Part shown: piece after piece, positions 18,601-30,142 of the stretch | Layout of the letters: each line of letters starts with the position of its first letter | Numbering within the stretch: the stretch's first letter is position 1 | Source of the DNA: Haliclystus octoradiatus | Taxonomy: Eukaryota; Cnidaria; Staurozoa; Stauromedusae; Haliclystidae | Reading direction: 5' to 3' | Assembly: GCA_916610825.1 (NCBI GenBank) | Contig: OU744453.1 | Span: 3,912,724 to 3,976,723, forward strand | DNA: 64,000 nucleotides | Made by a program: the position numbers and the translations under genes | Notes under the pieces: generated by a model | Database searches by the model: none | What the model saw: the letters and a program-made list of their open reading frames with translations, nothing else | What the model was told of the DNA's origin: nothing

Positions 18601-21600
18601 TTAGTAGGGTCTGCGTAATATTGACAGAAAGCTTGCATTGGACTGAATAAGGGGGAGTGGTTGAAGCATGAGAAATCTATTGTTTGTCTATTGTTCATCT
18701 GCCAATTGCTAGCGAGTTCTCCAAAACTAGAACCAGATTGTGATTGGCTGATGAACAATGGACAAACAATGGTCTTCTCACATCATAGATATCATGATTG
18801 GCTGATGAACAATGGTCAAACAATGGTTTCCTCATACCATATCAACTCCCCCAACTCATCACAGCGCAAGCGCAATATTTCTACTAATATTACGCAGACC
18901 CTTCGTAGGCTATCATTAAAAAAAGAGTTGGGTCTGCGTGCAGGCTAACTGGCATTTGATTTGAATAGGAGAATATAATACAAACAACCTACTTAGTAGT
19001 GAGACACACAAGAACAGTAACAAAACACTAGCACTAATGGCTTTTGTTTTGTTACGACTTTCTCTTGTGTATTATATTTCTATAAAGATCTCATGCATGT
19101 GATACATTTGCTCAATAGTCTTATTTACCTCAAGATGCTCTAGGATGTAAGGTGGATTTGTCATGCCAATCCTCATCATGGCACCTTCCGGAATGACTTC
19201 AACTAATTGCCATAATAGATCAGGTAATGTAACACCAATGTCTTTACCGTAAGCACCAGTATCTTCACTTGTTAGCCATACCTCCACGACACCCTCTACA
19301 ATGATATATACAAAATCAAGAAAACAACAGAAGAAATAGTCAAGCTATTAACAAAGGCACAACTTGCCAAGATAAGGTAGATATAGCTTACAGCAACGAC
19401 TGTGGAAAGAGTATTATCCTTTATAAAAGAGTCTGAGGAGTTGACCTTCATACAAGCAATTAGTCATAGGGAATGCATTTCAACTACAATGAAACCTGTA
19501 TATAACGACCAGCTACGAGAGGTAGATAAATTGACCATAATAGACAGGTGGCCTTCATATACAGGTTTGATTCAATAGAAAATATTATTTTAGACATTGC
19601 AAGAGTGACCACTATAGACAGGTGGCCGCTTTATAGAGGTGACCGTTATAACAGGTTTGACTGTATAAGCACATGGACTTCCTGTTGACAATATCACCAA
19701 GAAACAATTAAACACCAAAAGGAATAATAGAAGCTGAAGCTCAACATTTTTCATTGTGCTGGGCCTTTGAGCTGCTAGCAATCCGATTACAGTATCATAG
19801 TATTTCAGAGTGAAAGATAGCTACAAAAAACTACAAGTAGTGATTGTTGAAAAACTTTGGTATTATTCATTATATCATCGTCAAATCATCGAAAAATTTT
19901 CAACAGTCACTATTTGTACCTTTTTCTAGCTATTTTTCACTCTGAAAGGTTTTCTCAAGAAATTTTTGATCACAGTATCATATTAGTTTAGCCTAATAGA
20001 GAAGCTATCAATAATCAATCAGATAGAAGTCAAATAAATCACATATAGGCTATTCACGTTATTATATTAGACATACTGGTATTCATATCATAATAACTAC
20101 TTTAACATGTTCACACATACATAATTTATAATTAGTAGGCCTATTCTAGAGGGTAACAGCTCATGGTAGTTTAGCTTGAAAGATAAAAACTAAGGTCACA
20201 CTTTGTTTTCACATTAATTGACCTGAGACTGAATGATTCTGTATCATTTTTACATTGCAATATTAATTGAATTATCCACGATGGAAAAAAACTATTTTTG
20301 TATTGAAATATTTGACTACTAACTTTAATGTTCCATAGACAGAACATGCAAAGGAGTAAATTCAAAGTAGAATGGAAGAAAAACCCCTGAAAACCTATTG
20401 AAACAATCGTTGGATCAGAGGAGGATCCTTCTCATGCATGATAAAAGTTGCACCGATATTAATATAACTCCAAGTTTCCAACACTTGAATGGTGACTAAC
20501 TCCATGCATTTAGCTTACCTTCGAATGATTGCTTCACTCTGGCAACAATTTCTTCAATTGGGTACGATCCAAGCTCTCCGCGTGCATGTTTGGTTTTACA
20601 ATAAGTACATTGATTAAGGCATCTTCAAAGAGAAGACAAATTATCATAATTAGAAGCAGCAATATCATGTACCGTGAAACCTGTATAACAGCCAACTATG
20701 AGAGGAGGTTAATAAATTGGCCACTAGCCTACAGGTGGCCTTTATATAAAGGGTTGATTCAATAGAAAATACCAATTTCAACATTGCAAGAGCAACCACT
20801 ATATACAGGTGGCCGCTGTATAGAGGTGACCATTATAACAGGTTTGACTGTATTTAAAAAAACAACAATTTCAAACAAATAGATATTATGTAGGCCTACA
20901 AAGAAGGCGAATTAGATGGGGAAATTATGATTTCCATCCTCGTTAGGGGATTAAATAGTTGTATACAAGATTGTATAATCGAAAGGAATATCATCATTAA
21001 TTGCTTTCTCTTTTTTCGATGTAAAGAAAAGAAGAAATGTGCGGTTTATTCAAGAATGTATATTTTCATGACAAAAAGCCCTAAAATAAGGTGTTGTAAA
21101 AACATTAGAACATGAAGTAATGATTATTGATCAAGCAGACTTATCAAATTAAGGGTTTGTCAAGTATGGGTGTTGATCAAGTACTGAGCTACTAAAAATA
21201 TTTACGTAACGATAGTGCAGCCTATAACCTATTGCTAAAGTTTACTGTTTTAAAGTAGTCGCTAGAAAGCAGTAGCCTACAACCGTATATGCTACTTTTG
21301 CTAATTGTAACATTGTATTCACAAAAGTAAATTTTTCTTATCGACTGTTCATTATCATACCCTGTGTTTATTGCAATTATTTCAATCAAAGGATTCTTTC
21401 TAATTTTAGGTAAATCCAGTGATGCCCCTCCAGTCTTTTTACCGTCTTTTTTTTTCTTTCCAAACAATCTGACTGTATGACCTACAGTTCAGAAAATTAA
21501 AGTGTCAAATATTATAAACACACTTCTAATGTTTGGGAAGAGAAGGCACTCATTCTGTTAATTCTAATTAATGCATAGTGTCAAATAAGTATTACAATTA

Positions 21601-24600
21601 ACACTGACGTATATAACATTAACATAAATTGGATTCAGATAAATGCAAGAAGAGGGCAAATTTTTGAAATTTGATTATTTTGTTTTTTGTAGAATTTGAA
21701 AGCGGCCATTACGATAGCCTAACTGTTAAAAACTATTCGATTAGAAAAGTATTAAAATCCTAGAAGCATTCTGTAGGATTTCAGCTGCCATATCTTTTGC
21801 AAGTTTTGGTTAGGCTACACTGTGTTACATGGGGGCGATTCCATCAGAAGTGAAACCAAGAATTTTACAAGCGTCAAAAATAAAGCAAGGAATTCAGACA
21901 AAAATCAATTGTTTTCTCCAAAATAGATACTTTATATTCATTATTATTCATTCATTCATACATCATTATATATATGTTTGATTGAGATTATAGACTTCGA
22001 TGTGGATAAAATTAATGTTTTAGAGAGAGCGTCGAGTTGGCCGCTCGTTGTAGGAGTATCGATAAGAGAGAGAGACTCATATAACAAACGTGTGTATCGA
22101 ACAAGATATTATTTAGGAATGAACACAGATCAAATATTAGAGCTATTGATTATATTGTAGCTTAAGGTTATATTGTTATTGTGGTAAACTACTGACGTAG
22201 TTTACCCTACTACTCCATGCCCCCCTTTGGAGACATGTTTGATCACTTATAAAAAATTTGTTTTATTATTTTATTTTATTTATGTGTCCAATCTTGTTGG
22301 TTGTCTGCGGCGGCGTTTGCTACGCCGTAGCTTGGACTCCTTGGATGAGGCGTCGGTTGCACCACCAGCTGAGGCGTCGGATGCACCACCAGATGAGGCG
22401 TCGGATGAATCAGATGAGGCGTCGGTTGCACCAGATGAGGCGTCGGTTGCACCAGATGAGGCGTCGGTTGCACCAGATGAGGCGTCGGTTGCACCAGATG
22501 AGGCGTCGGTTGTACCACCAGATGAGCCAGGAACATCGTCATTGGATGAGGGGTGAGGGTCTTGGGGGCCATAATAGCGTCGAAGAAAGCGACGGTTTCG
22601 CCAGTAAATCCTGCCTGATTCCACTTTCAGACGATAGCTTCTGCCACGATCATCTTTCGAAATAATCTCGGCCAATTGATTCCATCTTTTTGAAATGGCA
22701 TGCTGCACTCAGACAATGTCACCAACGGAGAGAGGTGCATGGCTGATAGCATGTTTGTCGTATTGAGCTTTGGCTTTGGCTTTTAAGACAGAAGCTTTGA
22801 TGTCGGCCTTTTTCAATAATGATCTCATTTCCTTTGTAAACATTTTTGGATTGATTGGAATGCGTGTTCGCATTGGCTTGCCATACAATCTTTGGGCTGG
22901 GCTTAGATTATCAGCTCTTGGGGTATTTCTGTACTCGAGGATGGCGTTGTAGAATTCAGGACAATTAAGTCTTCAAGCTTTGGTAGTTTTTGCAACGATT
23001 GTCTTCACTGATTTAACGGCTGCTTCTGCATGTCCATTGGCGATGTGATGGTATGGTGAGGAAGGGTCATGATATGTACCCCACTCTTTACAGAATTGCG
23101 CAAATTTGTTACTTGAAAATTGAGGACCACCATCAGAAGTAAGGCGAACTGGAACGCCCATTGAACAGAACCAACTCAGCATTACTTCAACTACATCATC
23201 AGTGTCTGCCGTGTTGCCACAGTTTACGACCATCGGCCAACCACAGTACTTGTCGGTGATGACCAAGAATTCTTTTCCAGCATGGGAGAACAGGTCAGCA
23301 GCAATTGCTTCACCAGGTCGAGTAGGTGTGATATCTGCATATAATGGCTCTTTTGCTAAGCTTGACAATCTTTCTGCACAATTTGTGCAAGAACGTACCA
23401 TGTTGTCGATATCGTTTGATATACCTGGCCAAAAGACACATTGACGGGCACGAGCAAGTGTACGATCTCGTCCTTGATGAGCTGCATGCAGATCTTTTAG
23501 TACGCCAGGTCTGAGAGACAATGGTATAAGAAGTCGATCTTTATAAATGATGACTTTGTCATCAAATACTGATAAGTTATGCCTCAATTGCCAGAATTGA
23601 CTGAGTGAAATATCTAGTTGCTTCTTCTCAGGTGGAAAGCCTTGCTTTACAATCTTATGTGGATTAGTGTATAATGGGTCTGTAGTGGCAGCTTGCTTTA
23701 CACGGTCAAGTGTGATGTCTTTAATTGCTGTGACAGCGTCAACTTTGTTTGTTGATTGAAGGTGGACATTTGAAATGGCCAGAAATTCCTGAACTTCATT
23801 GCTGTCATCAACATCACTTGCGTCTGGTTGTGCAACAGAAAAGCGGGAAAAGCAATCTACAATTGTGTGCTGAATTCCTTGTCTCCAAACTGTTGTCAGC
23901 TGATAGCTTGAAAGCTTTTCTTTCAGTCTGATGAGACGAGTTGTCTCATTGTCACTGAGAGTTTTTTGATTGATTATAGACACCAATGGCTTATGATCTA
24001 CAACTAGTGTAAATGGCGTACCACGGACATATAAATTACATTTTTTTACTGCCCACACAACTGCACACAGTTCAATTTCGGTGGCGGAATATCGGGATTC
24101 AGCATCAGTTACATATCTGGAACCACACTTCAGCATTTTCCAAGAACCATCCGGTTGCTCGCTCCAGAGGGCATATCCTAACCCTTTTGATTGTGCAGCA
24201 TCTGTTTCCAATCTCAGCTTTGCTGTTGGATCGAAATGAGTTAATAGTCTTGGGCTAGTAAGTGTTTCAATTATGCTCTTAAATGCTTTTTGTTGAGATC
24301 CTTCCCATACGAATGGCTGCTTGGGTGAAAGGAGAGCACGTAGAGGGGTTGTTAATTGAGCAATATCTGTAGAAAATGCTTCAAATTGCTGAACTAAGCC
24401 ACAGAAAGATCTTAATTCACTGAGACAAGTAGGTGCTGGAAATTTCACTAGAGCATCCACTAATCCGGGGCTTACGGTGTAACCCTCACTAGTTATTGAA
24501 TAACCACACCACTGAACTGTTGGTTGGGCAAACACAAATTTCTTGGGGTTTAATGTTATCCCATTTTCAGCACACCGGTTAATTACTTGTTTTACCCGGG

Positions 24601-27600
24601 TGATATGTCCCTCCAACGTTCGATCATAGATTATGACATCTTCTACTATTTTTTTCAGGTTTCCGATGCCTTCAAGTGCTTCATCACCACGGCGGTTGTG
24701 CTCGTCACCAGCGGTGACTAGTCCCATAACGTTTCTCTTAAATCGATAGCAACCCCAGGGTGTGATAAAGGTTGTTAGGGGACGGCTAGCTTCTTCTAGG
24801 GGAACTTGCCAGTAACCATGGCGTGCATCTAGTGTCGTGAAATATTTCATTCCTGTAGGAATTTGGGCAATTTCTTCACGGGGAACTTTAGTGGGGTAGC
24901 CAGGACGTTTGACATATTTGTTTAATGCAGTCAGGTCTACCGTAATACGGGGGTCATGCGAACCTTTCTTGGGCACCACTACCATGGGATGTATCCAATC
25001 GGGGGACTCTCCCAATGAGACCTTTTCAATGACCTCTTTTTCTACCATTGAAGTTAACTGTTTTTGGACCGGCTCTTGCCGATGAAATGGTACATTATAT
25101 GCTTTGAAGCGTTTAACAGGAACAGCATCATCAACTAATTCGATCTGCATTGGGGGGCCTACCATGGTTTGTAAGGGGTCCTGATCATTGAATGCGGATG
25201 AAAATTCTGCAATTAAGCTATTCTTATCAACACCATTTGATGAAGATTGACTAGAAGAATGTACAGAATAGGGGGTTGATATGTTTTGGGGTGACCCTGT
25301 TGAAATTGCAGAGATCACGGGTGAGTGGGGCCAATCTGAGGGTAAGAGACCAAGTGCTACACACCCAGATTTACTGAGCAATGGTGTATTTACTTTTTCT
25401 ACCACGTAGACATTATTGGTGTACTCCTTATCCTTGTGTTTAATTGTCATGGGGCAAAGACCAATGATTTTCATTTTGGCTTTTTCTGCCGTGTACAGAC
25501 AAGTAGAGGTTTGTTCTAGATTGTACACCAGGTCAGGATGGGCCTTTGCTAAATCTTCCCGGCCTACAACATCACATGCTGCTCCACTATCAGGTAACCA
25601 GGGAAGGGAACAAGAGCCTTTGACTGTTTTTGTGTATAACAGCAAAGTATCAGAAAGTGCACAAACATTATCAATGTACACATGATTTTGACTCTTGTTT
25701 TTGTTTTCAGGTTTGGTTTGCTTATTCTTCTTGAAACAGTAAGCTTGCCAGTGACCTATTTTTTCACAGTGTGAACATTTTGATTCACGAGCAGGACATT
25801 CTTCCTGGGGATGTGGAGATTTACCACATCTAGTACAGCTAGTTGCTTGTTTTTGTTGTGAATTATTTTTATCTTGCTTGTTATTATTATTACCACTTTT
25901 ACCAGAACGGGAATTTCCTTTGAACTGTTTAACTGTATTTACTGTTGTTGTGGTAGAAAGTTTGCTTTGAGTTGCCTTACTGGACTCTTGAGCAGTGCAG
26001 ATGTCCAACGTTTTTTGTAAAGAGAGGGTTGCAAACGTTTCAGTTAGAACTTTTTGTTGTGTTTGTTGATCTTTCAACCCACAAATCAATCGATCCCTTA
26101 TTCGTTCGTCACGCAATATCTGGGAAAGACCCGTTTCAGCTGAACAATGAGGGCATTCAAAGTTAGGGGAAAACCCACAGCTTTCCTCAATCAAGCGGAG
26201 AGCAGCACAATACTGATCTATTGTCTCACCTTCGTGTTGATTTCGTTGGTGAAATTCTTGGCGATCAAGTAAAGGATTCCGCTGTCTTCTGAGATAAATA
26301 CCAAGTTTATTAATAATTTGGTCGATGTCATCTTGTTCTTCGATATTTAAAACACTACCCGTCCATAATTGGGACCAGTCTTCATGTAATGTTGAACGGA
26401 GAATACTGCGTCTAGCGACGATATTGCAGTCATGACGAAGACGTGTGGCTTCAGTATAGCCAGAAAAGCGTTCTTGCCAATCTCTAAACCCAGCTAGCGT
26501 CAAAATTGAAGGACTTTTTAGCTTTGGAGCATCCATTCTTTTAGCAGCACCAGATAATAAAGTTGCTGACGATGAGCTACCATGTTGTTGAGAGTGAGCC
26601 TGTGGAAATTTACTCACAAGACTTGCAAGGGCTTGTTCAAAGGCCTGTTGTTGGGCCTGTTGGCGTTGAAGCAAAACTGACAACATAGTCGATTGACTTC
26701 TGTCCTGGTCTTGGATTCCTTCAGCACCAGGTAAGTCTCCTCTGCCAAGCGCGTTTTTAGTTTTGTTGATTTATTCGGACTCGGCATCATAATACAACGC
26801 GATCAAAATATACAAAATAAACAACACGACGTACTCACAATAATTATAATTAAAGTTTAATTAATAAATCCTATCAACTGCGCCATGTAGGAGTATCGAT
26901 AAGAGAGAGAGACTCATATAACAAACGTGTGTATCGAACAAGATATTATTTAGGAATGAACACAGATCAAATATTAGAGCTATTGATTATATTGTAGCTT
27001 AAGGTTATATTGTTATTGTGGTAAACTACTGACGTAGTTTACTCTACTACTCCACTCGTGAATTTATGAGTACTCCACAGCGTGACACTTGATCGCTAAA
27101 TCCTTTCGTATGCAAAGTAGAAAATAGCTCATTTGCAGATTTGGCGGGAAATATTGCTCTTTTCTTCAACGTCATCCTTTAAATCAGCGTGTCTGACTGA
27201 CAGAAAATATTCATACGGACAGTTTCGACATAAGCGCAACAGTCGGCATCTCAAAGCTAATGCCGTAATGATCATATAATCAAAGAAGCCGTGTGACCGC
27301 CTACCCGTTGTTTTGGTCACTTCACACCACGTGGTAATTTGAGGTCGCTGTCGTCAATATTTAGTCATGCGTGTTGACTGTTTTATCGTATGCGAAATGG
27401 AAATGGCAGTTCAACTTGGCCTTGTTGTTTAGAATATTATCTGTATGTGTGCTACATTTTGAACAAAAAGAACAACCAATTTACATTACATAATGATTAT
27501 AGATTTGGAAGGGATATATAAAAGTTTTAATAAAAGTGTATTACTTGTGTTTTATGTCAAGTTATGTCAGTCAGACACAAACTGCTTCGGAGAGGTTAGT

Positions 27601-30107
27601 CAGACACGAAATCTTGTCAGTCAGACACGAGAAACATTTGTTTCTTGCCGTATATATTATGAAAGTATTTAATAAAATGAATAATATTTGTAAATTATAG
27701 TATCTTAAGAACATGATGAGAGTGATTTTATTCTTCTTTATGCCAACACTTCGCAGAAATCTACAAATGTTCATCTCCAATTGGTAAATTGGCGAGCGTC
27801 CTTGTCAGTCAGACACGGACCTTAAACTTGCTGTAGTTTATTTATATTTTGAGTTATTGTGAATATTTTTACTTTGTGGGAATGTTTTTGCCACTCTTTA
27901 TTTGTAAGAAATAATAATTGATCAAACTTTGCGTGGATGTTGATGCCCTATTCGAAAATATCTTCCGATATGTCAGTCAGACACGATGGAACCGCCCATG
28001 GACATGTCCTCTTTTTAGAATCTAGGATTGCAGGATTGCCATTTCTGTCAAATAGTGAATGATTAATTTATGAAATTGTAGGCTATCTTAATGGAGCAAA
28101 CTTGACCGGCAGGCGCTACGCACTTACGATCACGTGCATGTTTATTGTTTATGACACAATGTTTATTGTAGACATGAATTTTATGCCAATTCATAACTTT
28201 GAACAATAAACATAATTCCATTGAGTTCAGTGACATAGGCTAATAGCACTTTATGACAAAAGGAATTTTTGACATTGTCGTTGATTACAAATTAGAGCTG
28301 TGTATCACAATTGTTTCAAAGCGAGACGATTAAATTACGCTAAGCATAAATTCTATGTAAGCTCACAGCGGTCGCCTGTCAATTTTGCTCCTTTAAAATA
28401 TATTCTTACCTTTCAGTGCTTCTTCAACAACTTCAACTACTCTGTCTATTTGTTGCACCTGTAACAGCAATTTAACCAAAAGTCAGTGACTCAGTGTAAA
28501 ATGTAGTTGAAGTTCCAGTTTGAAGATTTTGTTCATATTGTATGTTTACTGTTTAGTTTATTATTTAAGTTGGAAATTATGTGCTATGTGTAGGGAAGAG
28601 ACGATTGTTCTGAAAATAATCGATTTTGCCGATCATCGGCGCTATTTTTAGCAATCGAAAAATAATCGGCATCGGCAAATAATTAATTTTTAATTGTTAA
28701 ACCGATTATTATTTGACAATGAAATTTGAAACGAGAGTTCCGAAATAGTCGCTTCTGTTTTGTTTACATCGTTTTGTAATTCAAAACATTTGAATAATTC
28801 GTCATGCCATTTGACACTTTCTATTGTTATAATGTGAAAAAGGTCAACACATTAGCGTTGATGAATAAAATAAAATTGCTTTCATATTGCTTCGTGTTAT
28901 CAGACGGCCAATATTTGGTAATGGTTTGGTTGAGTGAGAAATAATCGAAACTTTCGATTAATCGGCCGATTACTATGACTAATCTGCTGAGAACTAATCG
29001 GCTTCGAACATCGGTAAATTTGGAAATCGTCTCATCCCTAGCTATGTGATCTTGAGATCAGGTAGGGATTGTGTGATTTATGTTCAGATACTGCGTGTTG
29101 TCCCTTCCTGTGATCATAGGCGTGATGTAATTTATGATGTAATGTAAACTTGTAAAGTCTGCCAGCTGACTGCGGGATCGCAGGTCAGCAGTGATTGTTA
29201 TTATATAAAACTGAGTTTGAAGTCATGTTCATGGACTTGCGTTTAGAGCTTGCCGAGGGAACAGTGTTAAGATAATTACTTGAAACTTTTACTGTGTCAT
29301 TTTATGTCTCCATCACATCGACCATAGTCTTACACATATTTAAAATTATTGCATTTTATTGCACAAACTAAATTTTCGAACATTTTATTTTTATAACCAG
29401 GCCTAATCCAATTGATTAAATTATTCACAGAAATTTTGAAGATTTTGTTAAGGGCATAAAATTGCCTATCACACGTTGCTGGTTCAAAGTTGAAAAAATA
29501 AATTAAATTTAATAAATTATCAAGTTCAAAGGCCGCCGGTCAATTATATGCCGATAATTAATTATTTGACGCATTAGCTAATAGGAAATAGATTTATTAA
29601 TAAAGAACAACGTTTCGGGTTCTCAACTGAGCCCCTTTTTAAGTTAAATACAAGGTTAAAAAATAATCTAACTTATAGTTTTTACATAATAAATAGCTAT
29701 AATAATAATCATACATGAAGGCGTTAAAGAACATGCAAGACAATCTTCTGCTGTTGGTTAACATTTAAGAAATGCACACGGTCTCACCCCTAAGGACATC
29801 GGTAATCAATTTCCCATTATACGCCGCTGCAAGGACAAATTCGATTGCTTGCTTTATGAAATGATTTTCATTAGAGAAGTGTAACTTTGATTAATGGACA
29901 ATCTGATTCTATTAGATCAAAATATTTTCATAAATTTCATCCCGAAGGATCCATTATTATTATTATAGCTATCAATTATGTAAAAACTATAAATTAGATT
30001 ACTTTTTAACCTTGCATTTAACTTGAAAATGGGCTCAGTTGAGAACCCGAAATGTTGTTCTTTATTAATAAGTCTATTTGCTTGCGTCAAATTATTATCT
30101 AAGAAGA

Positions 30108-30142
<35 letters not shown>

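Larger units (their letters stand above)
22049..27054 (-). mobile_element. LTR retrotransposon 1, complete, with 5-bp duplication
   Basis: The 5-kb element reads on minus, the same strand as the CDKAL1 intron it occupies. The two 169-bp LTRs (22049-22217, 26886-27054) begin TG and end CA on minus and differ at one base that I can see. A 5-bp duplication CTCGT flanks it (22044-22048, 27055-27059). A primer-binding-like site follows the 5' LTR and a purine tract precedes the 3' LTR. One long gag-pol frame fills the interior, interrupted near its end by two TGA codons. Confidence 0.95.

Noticed and set aside
22227..22665. Plus-strand frames with regular heptads
   Set aside because: They are the opposite strand of the 21-bp repeat in the LTR element's pol tail, which has the real coding context.
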